In this document: positions 23,960 through 36,480 of the stretch, in pieces | Layout of the letters: the number at the start of each line of letters is the position of its first letter | Numbering within the stretch: position 1 is the first letter of the stretch | Assembly: GCA_037013495.1 (NCBI GenBank) | Contig: CM072803.1 | Location: 58,293,627-58,357,626 of the forward strand | Reading direction: 5' to 3' | Source of the DNA: Hippophae tibetana | Taxonomy: Eukaryota; Streptophyta; Magnoliopsida; Rosales; Elaeagnaceae | DNA length: 64,000 nucleotides | Program-made: the position numbers and the translations under genes | The notes under the pieces: generated by a model | Told to the model about the DNA's origin: nothing | Databases searched by the model: none | Seen by the model: only the letters and a program-made list of their open reading frames with translations

Positions 23960-24580
23960 TTAAATAAGCTATCCTAAATTCCTCGTAAAGATAAAGAAAT
24001 AATTGGATCCATCCATTTAGGAAGAATTCAAATATTAATAAAAATTTACTTTAGAGAATGAATAGATACACCAATAAAAATAACATTATTTGATAAGAGA
24101 ATAATAAATAGGAATGATGCCTTATTAGAAATTATCCATGGTAACTTAGGATACCAAAAGCTAAAATTTACAGTATATCATAGATTTGCTATTAATATAC
24201 ATGATAAAAATCTAAATCAAGTATTATGTTTAGCTTATGAATTTGAAATAGGATAATTAATAAAAGAAGGAAATAATTCATTTTCAATACATTATCTAGT
24301 AGCATATTTTTTAACAAATAGTCATAATAGTTCAATATACGAACAAAATGAATTTATAAAAATAGACAAAACTTTTAAGAAACTTGGACAAATAATAAAA
24401 CCAAAAATACTAACAGACTTTGAAATACTAGAAAAATGGCAATTAGATATCAAAGAAAAATCTCTTATAATAGGAAGAAAAAGTAATGTTGTTAGAAATA
24501 ATAGCATACTAAGGTTTACTTTTATAGACCATGAAGGAGAAACTTCTAACCAACAAGAAGTTAAAAAAACTAGAAAATAA
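23960..24580 (+). pseudogene. caulimovirid movement protein region
   Basis: 30K-superfamily movement protein resemblance: 'GSIHLGRIQILIKIYFRE' followed by 'KITLFDKRIINRNDALLEI' and 'YHRFAINIH'. In living viruses this protein forms tubules through plasmodesmata. Fossil; broken. Confidence 0.72.
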
Positions 24581-24639
24581 AGTCAAAATAATGAAGGCAT
24601 TAGTTCATGATTGTATATTAGGGAAAAAATAATGTTTAG

Positions 24640-26300
24640 AGATAAAATAAAAAAAATATGCATTTGAAAGTAAATGAAAGCCTAGTAGGCGTAGCAAAAA
24701 ATCAAGCAACATTATTTGAAACTGTACAATTATTAGCAGAGGAAATGAATTTAATACAATAATCAAACATAAAATATTTACAGGAAATAATAGATGCACA
24801 AAAAGAATTACTAAAGGAAATAAATGAATGTGGGTATAATAAACTACAACAAGATATACACAAGGAATTTTCAGAACTAAGAAGGACTAAAGGAAGAACC
24901 ACCTAGGAGATCAGATGGCCTGATTCCTGAAAATGAAAAAAGAAAAAAAATGAAGAAAGATCTTAGAAAAATGACAATTTCAATTTAATGGAATATAAAA
25001 AAGAATTAGAAATAAAATTCATGAACCTTGAAAATAGGGATATAGAAAAATTATTTAGTTTATTGATACTAACTAATGAAAAAAATAGAAGAATATTACT
25101 TTGTACAAATAAAAAAGAAGATGATATGACAATAATTAGTGAGATTGACTCTGAACCAGAAAACATAACCCCAAAAGGTCATAAGAAACCAATTTCATTA
25201 CCAGTCCCTTACCAAGAAGGAACATTTGACCCACATATGTAAAGAAGAAATATGGAAAGGACAGAACAATTTGATGCCACAGATAGAAGAAAATAACCAC
25301 CTAAAATGGAGGAAGGGTTACATTGGGGAACTAGAGGTAGTATTCCACCAGAATTCAAACTCCGTGATAATTATAAGTCTGATATTCTAGATTTAGACTA
25401 TCTAAGAGATAGGAAGAAAGCCATAGATGAATGGGCTAGTGGTATGAGTGTGCTTATACAAACCTCTCAAATTACACAAACAAATCCTTCAATCTGTAGG
25501 TTACTTATAGAACATAAAATGACAAAATATGTTAAGGTTTGGTTTTCAAACTTAACATATCAAAAATAATTTTTAATGCAAGGGAATGATTTCATAAGAA
25601 GGGGATACTTAGGTACAATAATAAATGAAATATACAAGGAATTTATAGGAGAAGATAAAGGAAGAACTATCATTGAATCTAGTGAAAATGAAATTAATGA
25701 AGCTAAATAGCATCTAAAAAATATGGAAATTTGTAACATGTGTTACATAGATTCTTTTATTTGTGAATATGAAATGTATTACCATAAATTACCAACCCTA
25801 TTCAAACAACATATAAAGAAATGTTTTTCCAAAAATTATCTGGAACACTACATAAGACCTTAACAGAAAATATGGAACAAAGAAATAGAGAAACTATATC
25901 AGATACTTTAAGAGAGAGAATATGAAGCCTTAAAAATTAGGTCATTATTAAATGCCAAGAAAGAAAATAATATAAACAAATAAGAGAAAATGATAAAATC
26001 TGATGTGATACAAAAGATTTTAGAATACCAGAAAATATGGATGTAATATAAAATCTTATAAACAAAAATATAAATATAAAAAATATAAATTCAGAAAAAA
26101 AATTCAAAAATATATAAAAATATTTAATAGAGAAACCTACAAGAAAAGATATTTTAGAAGAAAGAAGTATAAACCTTTTGAAAATAGAAATTATTGCCCT
26201 TCATGAAAGAAAAAAATACAAATGTTGGATCTATAATAAATAAGTATGCCAATGAATATCCAAGCATACTTCAACATAAAAAGGAATTTAAAAAATAACT
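24640..26300 (+). pseudogene. caulimovirid coat protein region with zinc-knuckle remnant
   Basis: A helical, charged stretch (about 24,640-25,240, 'QLLAEEMNL', 'EYKKELEIKFMNLENRD', then acidic 'ISEIDSEPENI') leads into the coat domain ('YLRDRKKAIDEWASGMSV', 'YHKLPTLFKQHIKKCF'). A Cys-rich spot near 26,215-26,270 has the position of the CCHC RNA-binding knuckle. Fossil; broken. Confidence 0.65.
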
Positions 26301-26489
26301 TCCACAAAAAGCAAAAATCTTGGAAGAAGCTTTCAAAATGTAATTATAACCAATCGAGGAATCTAATTTAGATGATACTTATAATATCTATCTATTGTAA
26401 GAAACTGAGGAATAGGTAATTAACTCAGAATATGAACACTCAAATTATAGATATTCTTTATCAAAAGATGAATGATTTGTACAGTATTA

Positions 26490-26840
26490 CAAATCCAAAT
26501 AGTACTTACATTAAAGTAGGACTAAAATTTAAAGGTTATACTACTTATCATTTACATGCATATATAGATAGATGAGCTAGTATGTGTGTAGCCATTAAAT
26601 AGGTGTTTCCAGAAGACAACTAGAAATAAGAGCCAAAAGATTTAATTGTAATAATTTCTAATAATACTACAATAAATCTTAATAAGGTATTAAAAGATAC
26701 TGATATAATTAATGATAGGAGGAGAAAAGTTTCACATTCCTACTATATATCAACAAGAAATAAGAGTTCATTTGTTAATAAGAAATCATTTTCTAAACTT
26801 ATATCAACCTTTCATACAATATTTTGACAAAATAAGTCTC
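26490..26840 (+). pseudogene. caulimovirid aspartic protease region
   Basis: Follows the family pattern: a 'YHLHAYID' active-site neighbourhood, then the stretch around 'FHIPTIYQQE' and 'NLYQPFIQYF', which is the conserved caulimovirid end of the protease before RT. Fossil; broken. Confidence 0.62.
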
Positions 26841-27179
26841 AAACCCTTAAAAGAAGATACCATCCATGTCTCAAAACCTTAAAAGAAGATACCATCTATG
26901 TCTCAAAAATAAGAAAAGCTTTAATTGTCTCAAACCCAACTTTTATTCAACAATATAAAAAGAAAAAACGTGGTGAGATAGGCCAACAAAAACCTTATTT
27001 AGAAAATATTTCATTAGATATAGAAGAAAAACAAAAGTCTTTTCTCAATGAAATACAATAAGACAAAGCCCTAACAGGCATCAGAAAACTATTAAAAATA
27101 GTCAGTTCAAAAAATCCTTTGGATCCAAAAATAAATAAATCTAAAACAATAATTAACATAAAATTAAGAGGTCCTAACA

Positions 27180-28255
27180 AGGTCATAAAAGTAAAACCAA
27201 TGATTTATACTCTAGAAGACATGATTAAATTTGGAAAACAAATTCAAGAACTTTTGGAATTAAAAGTCATAATACCAAACAATTTACCTCACTTAGTCCA
27301 GTATTTTTAGTTAAAAAAAAGAAGTTAAGAAAAAAAAGAATGGTACTAAACTTTAAAACATTAAATAAAGAAACCATTGACGATTGATACTTCATTCCAA
27401 AAAAGGAAGAACTATCATTAATAAAAGGAAAGAAATTCTTCTCGATTTTTTATAACAAAAGAGGATTTTGGCAAATATGATTGGATGAAGAATCCTAAAA
27501 ACTAACGACATTTTGTTGCCCCCAAGGAAAATTCCAATGGACAGTTATACCATTTGGTTAAAATAAGCTCTAGGTATTTTTCAAAGATATATGGATAACA
27601 TTTTCAAGAAATTACAAGATATTTGCTATGTGTACATAGATGATATTTTTATTTTTATTAATGAATTAAATAAATACTATTTGGATATTATCAAAATTTT
27701 ACAAGAATATAAAAAAGAAGGCATTGTACTCTCTGAAAAGAAAGTAGTAATTATGTAGCAAAAAATTAAATATTTAGGGTTGGAAATTGAAGATGAAAAA
27801 TATAATCTAAACCCATATACTAAATAATATTCAAGGTTTCCCTAGTGAATTAGAAGACTAAAATCAATTATAAAGATTTTTAGGATGTTTAACATATGCA
27901 GAAGCATATATCAAGAAACTTGCAAAAATGAAGAAAACATTACAAGCAAAATTGAATAAAGATCATATCTGAATCATAAAATGATAATTGAAACAGATGT
28001 TTCACATGAATATTGGGGAGCAGTTCAAAAAGCAAGAGTAGATGAAAAAGATGAATATCTTATTAGATATACATTGAGATCTTTCCAAGGTTCAGAATTA
28101 AATTACCATAGTAATGAAAAAGAATATTTAGCTATAAAAAAAGTCATTAAGAAAGTTGCAATATATGTTATAAGCTCCAAATTCATTGTTAGAATAGATA
28201 ATAAGAATTTTGGTTATTTTTTAAGAACTAATATTGCAAGTGATTACAAATAGAA
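27180..28255 (+). pseudogene. caulimovirid reverse transcriptase and RNase H region
   Basis: RT landmarks in order: 'MVLNFKTLNKETID', 'GFWQI', 'CPQGKFQWTVIPFG', the 'YVYIDDI' catalytic box. The RNase H part has 'MIIETDVSHEYWGAV', 'SELNYHSNEKEYLAIKKV' and 'IVRIDNKNFGYFLRTN'. Close to petuvirus/florendovirus RT. Fossil; broken. Confidence 0.85.
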
Positions 28256-28259
28256 ACTA

Positions 28260-28680
28260 TTTTTACAAATAAACAATTAATAATTCCAAATAAAATTAAA
28301 GATAAAGATATAATTCTATTAGAAAAATTTGATAAAGGTTACCTCTATCATTTAAATAAATACTTTAAAGATAAGGATTATGAAGTTTGTCTTGAAAATT
28401 TTAAAAGATTTAACACCTTATTAGAGATCTACACAAATTATATTAAAGTTATCACAAATAGTATAGACCATTTTGTTTCAAGGACATTAAGAGATTATTT
28501 TAGTCAAAAATATGTAAAAATAGATAAAGAGGAATTTAACAACCTAATGTTTGAATACTACTTCTTTGAAAATTATAAGTACATTATATGTACACAAGAA
28601 AAATTTGTTTGTATACTAAGAATTGAACAAAATAATATGCATTCAACACATATGACTTATCAAGATAATACCCTTTGAAC
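28260..28680 (+). pseudogene. unassigned coding stretch after caulimovirid RNase H
   Basis: A mostly open stretch of about 140 residues downstream of RNase H ('DKDIILLEKFDKGYLYHLN', 'FVSRTLRDYFSQKYVKID'). It is charged and aromatic-rich. I do not recognise a domain. It could be the end of the polyprotein or the start of a second frame, as florendoviruses carry. Confidence 0.4.
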
Positions 28681-28949
28681 ATCGAATCATTAGTATATAA
28701 ATTATAACTATTAGATATAACAAATAAAAAAATATTTTTTAATTTTAAAAGATAATTAATAGATTCTGGATTAGAAATAAGTAATAAACATAATATACTA
28801 TGCAATTATAATAAATATAAAAGAAAATCAAATTTATACTAACAAATAATAAGCTTTTTAGACAAATTATTGACTTCTGTAAATAAACAAATATCAACAA
28901 TTAGATTAATATTAACCCACAATTAAAAATTGTATTAATCTACAAAAAT

Positions 28950-28962
28950 TGGTATCAAAATC
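28950..28962 (+). other. possible tRNA-Met primer site of caulimovirid copy 1
   Basis: TGGTATCAAAATC resembles TGGTATCAGAGC, the initiator-tRNA-Met complement used by Caulimoviridae to start minus-strand synthesis. It lies in the non-coding part after the RT/RNase H, where the intergenic region should be. Confidence 0.4.
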
Positions 28963-29290
28963 AAGAAATAGTATTTTAAATAATAATGGATTAAAAATTT
29001 ACAGGATTAAAAATAAATGACATCAATAGTATTAACCATCAAATCTAAGAATATTTTAGATATTTTATAAATCTCAAAAACATAAAGAAAAATATATTAA
29101 ATCCCATTAGCAGAGGAGATATTATTCCCCTCAAGATTGAAGAAACCCATCCATATGTATATAGAGAGAGTTTAAAAGCAAAGAGTATAAAAATATTAAA
29201 AGCAATTCAATAGCCTTCAACCAAAGAAAAGAAATGGTAACGAAAATCATAAAGAGGCCATAAACCCAAAGCTACCATTTCTCTCCTCGA

Positions 29291-30680
29291 ACGGTTTCTT
29301 TTTATTTTTTATTTTTTAATAAATCAATTTCATCCAAAATTTTAACCTTTTAGGGACATAACACATGTATATTAGCTAGTTATAATATTCCTTAATATTT
29401 TAATGCAAGAGCAATTTAAATTTTTTCAGAATTTAATTACGTCTTTAACTTTACTTTGATAATAGTAAAATCAATTCTGACAATAGCATTATACTATACA
29501 TTTCTTAGCGTATAGTTTACACTTACATCAAATAATAATAATGTTTTAATCAAATATTATTTTGTATGATTTAAAGTAGCATATATCAGAAGGTGAATCA
29601 GTAAAAGGATCTTTTGATCGTGTAAAGCTAATTGATAAAAAATAATAATAGAAAATTATCACACGTACCACTTTCTAGCAAAATCTTGCCTAGGCTTATC
29701 AACGGGATCACGGGTGTAGACATTTTTCTCATTTTTTGTATCCGATTTAGAGTATATTCTTAATCTCTAATTAAAATCCTTGTATGAACATAATATCCGC
29801 AAAGGAAAATGGTGATGCGGGAAAGATGATCCAATATATTAAATGTGGATGAATTTGCCTCATTTATTAGACTAAAATTTGTTAAATTTTTATAAATATA
29901 ATATATTTCATGAGAAACTTACATATAGGAATGACTTTTTATAAAAATTCATAATATAATTTAAATTAAAATTATTTCAAAATAAAGGTGTTCTAAAATT
30001 TACAAACTCGTGTAACTACGTTATGCATGTCTATGATGGGGTTACACAGGTGTATAATTTTTTTAAAAATGTTAATTCCGAAATAATTTTAATTCAAATT
30101 AAGTATTAAGTTTTGCAAAACTTAATATGATATTAAATGATTAAAGTATTAAAAGTAAATAAATACAAAAAAAAAAAAACAAATTATGTGAGAATTAACA
30201 AATATGTCAGGACCTGTTACCTTGTTAGTACTTATATTAATTGTGTGGTATTTATTGTTGCACAAGTTCTTGATGGGTACTCTAAAATTAAGCAAATTTT
30301 TCAAAAGTTACCCATATGTTTAAAATTATATGTGCATAAAAAGTTGAACGGTGTTATAATTCTTTAAAAATATATCTTTATTTTTACTCTCATTCTCTCT
30401 TCTCAGGTTTAAGTTCAGAGTTTAGTTTTTAAAAATTAAGATTTAAAATTTATAGTTTTTTATTTAGAGTATATATTTTAGTGTTTAAGGTATAGTGAAA
30501 AAAGAAATGAAAGAAAATTTTATGCAAATAAATAGAGGTATGAGAAAGAGAAGAGATACAAGAAAAAAGAGAAAATAAGAGTAGAAAGAGGGAAAAAGAG
30601 GGAATGAAGAAAGAAAATAAAAAATTAAAACGTCTAAGTTACTCTTTATTTTTTCTGTGCATAACAATTATTTTATATCA
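29291..30680. other. AT-rich DNA, nothing recognised
   Basis: No protein, LTR or RNA gene recognised. Short frames here (for example 30,137-30,367) have poly-A-derived lysine runs and no family resemblance. Confidence 0.4.
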
Positions 30681-30692
30681 AATATATACCAT

Positions 30693-30879
30693 TTGAAAAC
30701 TAGTTGAAAATTGGATGAACCAAGAAAATAATAATAGTACCACAACTACCACTACAACTACTACTGTATACAACTCTGTAGGACAATGGGTTGATGGTAC
30801 CAGTGTAGATTCTCTACTCTCTTGGGATGTCTTCAATAATTTGGAGCAAGACCTTTTCTTCTTTGGAAATTACTCTTAA
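30693..30879 (+). pseudogene. possible last exon of a host gene, MYB-like tail
   Basis: An exon-like plus-strand stretch: 'KLVENWMNQENNNS', a run of nine threonines, then 'SVGQWVDGTSVDSLLSWDVF', 'NNLEQDLFFFGNYS' and a stop. The LVENWM phrase and Trp/acidic tail recall C-terminal regions of R2R3-MYB transcription factors, but this is memory-based. No DNA-binding MYB repeats are seen upstream. It stands out in composition (ACT/ACC codons) from the AT-rich flanks. Could be a gene fragment or chance. Confidence 0.3.
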
Positions 30880-31884
30880 TTATCACATTATAAATTCTTC
30901 ATAATTACTATATTACTGTCTTTTATCCAATTTTTGGATTTGTATTGTTCTGTTATTCTCTGTTAATGCATCAATATTGTAATTTTTTTTTTCAAACTAT
31001 CCTTGACATTGAGTTCGTCATTAGATATATAACCAAAAAGTATGGCTTTAAAGGTCGACGAATGACCCTAGTATTCATGAGACCACTTTATCATGTCTCT
31101 TCTGTGTAAACTTTAAACTTCACTTTTAATCATACATGAAAACTTAAAAATAAAAAATTTAAGAAATATCAGAACCATCATAACTAGGATCTTATGGGCC
31201 TAGGAACCTATGGCTAGTGGATTTGTAGACGCGTAATTTATCAAACTAGTAAAGGTTATTACTATTATGATAAATTTTATTAAAAAAATGAAATATTATC
31301 TTAAATAAGATGATTTTGGATAATTTTTCAACTACAGACGCACTAAACTATGAACATGAATTATGAGGTGTTATTATTAAAGTGATTTACCTTCGTCATT
31401 TGACATAGATTTTATTTTTATTTGGCTTAAACTCTATTGTATACCAAAATCATTCCCAAAATAAAGTTAGCATTGCAATTATAAGATATTGCATTGTCGT
31501 AGTAAACCTTAACACGATATCAGATGTTAATAATAAGTTTTTTCATATTGGGCCAATGCTTTCCAACTTTAGGCCAACGTCTTACTAAGAATTTTATATT
31601 TTACCAAAATCACTCTAAGACAGTTTATTATTATTTTGATAAGGAATTACTTTGTTGTGGTAAGTTTTAACATGATACGAATACTAATGGTAAGTCTTCT
31701 CATACTAAACAAATGTCTTCCTACATCATGCCAATGTCTTTCTATATATTCTTTTTTTTATACCAAAATTGCTTTGAGGTAAGGCTTATCATTTTTTAGT
31801 AGGTCTTATCCACGAGTGATTTTGATAAAAAAAATAAAATATTACCAAAAACGAGGTGATTTTGGATAATTTGTTTTTGTTATT
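30880..31884. other. AT-rich DNA with a diverged tandem repeat
   Basis: Contains two imperfect units of about 156 bp (about 31,490-31,622 and 31,648-31,783) and a repeated 45-50 bp phrase ending GGTGATTTTGGATAATTTG-like at about 31,280-31,330 and 31,826-31,872. No coding sense. Confidence 0.45.
31490..31785. repeat. diverged tandem duplication, unit about 156 bp
   Basis: Both units run from a GT-rich start (TTGTCGTAGTAAACC / TTGTTGTGGTAAGTT) through CCAATG..TTTCC-like words to ACCAAAATC/ACCAAAATTGC. Roughly two thirds identical by eye. Confidence 0.5.
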
Positions 31885-32371
31885 ATTAACATTAAATGAT
31901 GATAATATCAATAATACTCTTAAAGTTTGACCTAATTTACAAATATTTTAAAATTTTTAAAAATATCACAAATATCTCTCAACTTTAATAGAAGTTAATA
32001 ATAATCTTTTATACATTATCCATAAAAAAACAAATAATTAAAAATCTAGAAATAATAGAAAATAAAAAATAATAAAAATAGAAACACAAGGCATCTCATG
32101 ATATTTTTCACAATAAATGATAATTAGTAAAAAGAAATTTAAAGAAATACAAAACGTAAAATTAAATCTTAGGGAAGGAGATTGATTTAAAGATTCATTA
32201 TTCTTAAGAATAAAAAAAATATTTTTAAGGAAATATTTATTTTATTATGAGATAAATAATAAGGACATGGGTATTACTATTACAAATGTAAAAAAGAAGA
32301 TGTAACATATTATTAGTTCACAAAAAAATCATTAGAAAAAAGCTATCAAAAATCGCTCAGGATGATAAAAG
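31885..32371 (+). mobile_element. endogenous caulimovirid piece, copy 2a (leader and start of movement protein region)
   Basis: Runs parallel to 23,560-24,010 of copy 1: leader with CTTAAAGTTTG and ATAGAAGTTAATAATA, then GTAAAAAGAAATTTAAAGAA, GTAAAATTAAATCTTAG, and GCTATCAAAAAT near the end. It stops where copy 1 begins the movement-protein core; the matching continuation is found at 45,058. Fossil. Confidence 0.75.
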
Positions 32372-33075
32372 AAACTGGGTTTTTATTTTTCCCTTCCACT
32401 GTTATTTATTTCACCAGCTTTCCGTTTTTATTTTCTCCTCTCTGTTAGACCTTGCTTTATTATTATTATTATTATTATTAATCTACCTTCTCGTTTAATT
32501 TGAATACTGTTTTTTTTCAAGCTAATTTCAATCTGCAAGTGCAAGTCATCTTCATGCTTTGTAAGTTTTAGGTTTTCCATGTTGTTTTGAATTATATATA
32601 TATTTTTAATTCATTTATAATTTGTTTTGAGACAATCTCACCATATTTTTTTAGTATTATGATTCTTTCAACTATTTTGTTATATTGAAAAACTTTTTGT
32701 ACGTTTTGTTTTATTTGCTTCAATATATAAATTAATATTACTCTAAAAACAAAAAATTATCAGTTCTAATTTAATTTATGTTTAAAGTTTAAATCATAAC
32801 ATTTTTATGATATATTATGGTGAAAGTTTATTTTTTTCTTCTTTGGATTTTCCATCGAGGGTGCTCTTTTTGATGAATTTAATTGGTAATTAATCAATTT
32901 AAATTTCTTCCTTGTGAAGATTGGTCAAGAGTTTGTTTATTTATTTGTTTATGTACATATCATGACCAAATAATACGATCATTTTGTTGTTTAATTTCTT
33001 TTTACCTGCATTAACATAATAGTTGAGCTCAACTCCTCCACTTGACTTGCTCTTCTTTTCTTTTATATGATATTA
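32372..33075. other. possible host DNA, with a (TTA)n microsatellite
   Basis: Pyrimidine-rich start, (TTA)n at 32,457-32,481, and a GCTTTGTAAGTTTT donor-like site near 32,555, which together look somewhat like a plant 5' leader with an intron. No coding exon could be attached. Left as unassigned. Confidence 0.35.
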
Positions 33076-33368
33076 TGTTAAATTTGAGACTAATTTATGA
33101 GTTGGAGGATTGCCTTCATTTATATATGATTTGATACTTCATACTCAATTGATGTGAGACATTTTAACACTCCCCCTCACATCGGTAGTTCATCAATGGA
33201 GGGTGGTAGGCTTATAGCTGCGTGCCACGGGGTGAGTTTACCTGCTTTGATACCATATTAAATTTGGACTTAATTTCATCTCAAAACTCAGGCTATGAGA
33301 TGGAAGATTGCTCTCATTTATATATATGTTTGATACTTCATACCCAATCGATGTGGGATATTTTAACA
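33076..33368 (-). mobile_element. TRIM (terminal-repeat retrotransposon in miniature)
   Basis: A 293-bp non-coding element. Direct terminal repeats 33076-33169 and 33256-33368 share TTAAATTT, GATACTTCATAC and the end ATTTTAACA. It is flanked by a perfect 5-bp duplication TATTA (33071-33075 and 33369-33373). On the minus strand the inner side of the first repeat is followed by TGGTATCAAAGC, an initiator-tRNA-Met primer site (33244-33255), and the second repeat is preceded by the purine tract TGAGGGGGAG (about 33,168-33,177). All hallmarks of a TRIM, which moves only with help from other retrotransposons. The terminal repeats differ noticeably, so it is not recent. Confidence 0.9.
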
Positions 33369-33373
33369 TATTA

Positions 33374-33582
33374 TAATATATTGTGATTGTTATATGAATT
33401 TCGAATTATTAACTAATATTTCTACAGATTATATATCTGTCTACTTAGCTAATCCTATATTTTTTTGGGTTAATTAGCAAGATGTGATGATATCTAACTG
33501 TGGAGATTAATGTTTTATACCTAGCAAATTGGTTTTAATTGAGTTTTATCTTTATGAATTAAAAACATTTGTACCGGTGGTT
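33374..33582. other. short unassigned DNA between TRIM and copia A
   Basis: AT-rich. Nothing recognised. It ends with the GGTGG target duplication of copia A. Confidence 0.4.
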
Positions 33583-33587
33583 GGTGG

Positions 33588-34143
33588 TGTAGGAAATACA
33601 GGAAAGTAAACAAACTAAGAATATATGTTATATAGTTTTAAATTAAAATTACATATATATATATAAATTGTAAATATAAAATTTAAACTACATCAAATAT
33701 AAATATAATAAAAGAATATATGACTAAGGTATGTGTACCAAACGGTATCCTTAAATTTTAAAACAATATCTCACAATTTACAACGATAAACTAGCAGCAA
33801 ATAGACACCATTATTTACGTACTGTTCTAATAAAGTTTCATGTGTTTGAACTCTATCTAAAGGAACCTGATCCTATATGAGAATATAAAAAATTTCTATG
33901 CTTTTACTTTCTTTCTTTTTCTTCTCTTATTTCTTTCTTCTTTTTCCTCCTCTAGAATAGAGTCACAAGTCATCTATTTATAGATGAAGTTTAAAGCAAA
34001 ATTGAGAAAAATTCCATTAAAAAGAAATATCAAAATGGGTCAAAACGATTGTGACTATTAATTCTCGAATTAAAGAAAAGGAAGAAATGGTATGTAAATT
34101 TAATTTCAATTAAACTTTATCATTTCTCTCAAAAATTCCAACA
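33588..34143 (-). repeat. copia A LTR (3' LTR on the minus strand)
   Basis: Starts TGTAGGAAATAC and ends ATTCCAACA on the plus strand. Homologous to 39,923-40,538 and, reversed, to 44,463-45,007. Left flank is GGTGG. Confidence 0.82.
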
Positions 34144-36480
34144 ATTCTCGGTATGAATGAAAAATGATGGGGTTTTCAAAAACAACAACTCAAATCAAAA
34201 TTGACATATATATAGAGTTCGATGTTTTGAAACTTGCATATAATAGATATGTATTACTCTTTGAATCTTCTATTATGAAAGATATTACCTTACTGGCTAA
34301 CTAATAGAAGCGATACCATCAAATTATTCTACCATTTATGTAAGCGACATCATACTTCACATTGATGTCTTTTCTAACACAATGTAGTTTTCACTGTTAT
34401 GTTTAGTTGGGCGATGAACATATGCTTGGTTTTGTGAGAGTTTTTAAAGAATCTAGTCATACATAATTATCTTTCACAACAGCCCCATTCTTTCTCACAT
34501 GGGCGATTTCTTATCAATAAGAGTAATTTGTAATACCTTGCTCAGTATTATCTTCATAAGAATCACTAAAAGCCTTAGCTTAACTTGTATCCTATATGTA
34601 TCACTATTTATCATAAGAATGGACTTAAGGGTAAATCCCTAAAGTAATCTCACTAAGTATTTACAACTAGGTTGTCCCTTTGAATTTAGATCTTGGGATC
34701 TTTAGTCAAATAGTTTGGGTATTCTTTACAAATCATTATTCTTTCATAGGCTTTAGTCCTATTCCTCTTGATAACTTATCAACTAATTCTCGATTTAACC
34801 TTTTGGTTATGTTATGTTATCTTTTGACTTTACATAGTCAATAATAATATAGTTGATAGTAGTTATCTAATGGTATTATTCTATGGTGTATATATTGAAA
34901 CTTACTATTATATATATTACTCTATGCCTTACCAATAGTAGATTAACTATCATAATGGATGCAAATTACACGCAAAATCTTTGCCCACTTTGGAATATCC
35001 TCTAAGAAATTTGTGGCCCTTTAGCCTTTTTGCCACATTTATCCAAAGTGATGAATTCAAATTTCATCGTGGATCTAGCAATGCATGTATATTTAGAGGA
35101 TTTTCATAAAAATCTTCATCACTCAATCTGAACACATATCCACCGATAAACTTTAAGTCTTTCATATTGGATATTCATTTTGCATCAATGTATCCTTCTA
35201 GTATAGTTGGATATCTTATATAGTGAAATAAATAACTACGTGTATATCTTAAATATCCAAGTAGTCTTGTAATATCTTTCTAGTGATCAGATCCTAGATT
35301 TTTGGTATATCTATTTAGTTTACTTACTGGATAAACTATGTTTGATCATCAAATACAGAAGACTTCCTATCACTCTAAAATATTCTAGTTGAGACACACT
35401 CTTACATATATTCTTAGATATATGTAGATTTACATATATTGGTGTTCTTACAATTTTAGAATCACCACTGTTGATCATTACTAACCATAATTAGCATGTC
35501 ATCAATGTAAAGACTCAAGATAATATAATCATCTTCAGTGTCCTTAATATAACCATCTTGGTCCTAACTATCTTCATTCATAGTATCACAAGTTCGTTTA
35601 AATGAACTTGATCTCCTTGGGACGTACAAACCAATATATATTCATAGAATAATGAATTTCTTGATTTCATTACCAAGATCTTGTGCGATCTTTTGACAAA
35701 AACACCAAAATTTGATCAACATTAACATAATGTTCATATCCAATAAAATGAAATATATTATTTCCAAACCTATCTTCACTTTCTTAGATATAGATATGGT
35801 CACTTTTGTGAGACACCTTTATACTCTTAAGTATTCATAGGAATCCATTATTCCTTTGAATAACTCATATGGTGTCTCATGTTTCTTTTTTTAGGATGTT
35901 TAATTTAAAAGATAATTAGCCAACAACATGACTTTCTACACATGTTTTGAGCTAACCCAAAACTTAGTAGTATTGTATTCATCATTTATATCAAGGCATG
36001 ATCTTTACTGTTCAATAACAACATTGTGGTTTCATGTATGATTTCATGTTATGCATGGAGTTCACAAAACAATGCTTCATACTCACCACTATGATCACTT
36101 CAAAATATTTTGATTTTCTTGTTAAGTTGATTATCAACTTTAGCATTATAAAGAATAAAGTTATTTATAGCTTCATCTTTGCTTTTATACAAATACACAT
36201 AGTAATATTTTATGTTATCGTCGACAAAATTAATGAAGCACTTATTATCACCCCTTGTTCAAAATAATTTCAAATCACAAAAAGGGGTTTCACGTTCCAC
36301 TCAATTGATTGAAAAGATAACATAATCATTTTACTTCTACACAAGTCTTACACTCATGTTTGGAACCAATATGTAAAAAGGGTATATAATCCATGTTAGT
36401 TGGGTTAATTTTTAAATCAACAATTATGTAACTTCTCCCCAGTACAACTTAGTACTAACTTTTTTTTAAGTCTAAGCATT
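34144..36480 (-). pseudogene. copia A pol remnant (RNase H, RT, integrase part)
   Basis: Reversed match to copia B: the 3' untranslated part and RNase H nearest the LTR, RT around 35,000-35,600, and the integrase finger/linker near 36,300-36,400 (the reversed TTGGTTCCAAACATGAG block equals B at 42,047). Broken. Confidence 0.72.

Larger units (their letters stand above)
23545..29290 (+). mobile_element. endogenous caulimovirid (pararetrovirus) fossil, copy 1, nearly full length
   Basis: Fossil Caulimoviridae genome with the order movement protein, coat protein, aspartic protease, RT, RNase H, then a short unassigned coding stretch and an intergenic region. Layout (one long polyprotein-type arrangement) and wording are closest to petuvirus/florendovirus; I cannot separate these without a tree. 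There is no LTR and no integrase, as expected of pararetroviruses. Very decayed (dozens of breaks), therefore old and inert. Two further pieces of the same virus type occur at 31,885-32,371 and 45,058-46,250. Confidence 0.85.
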
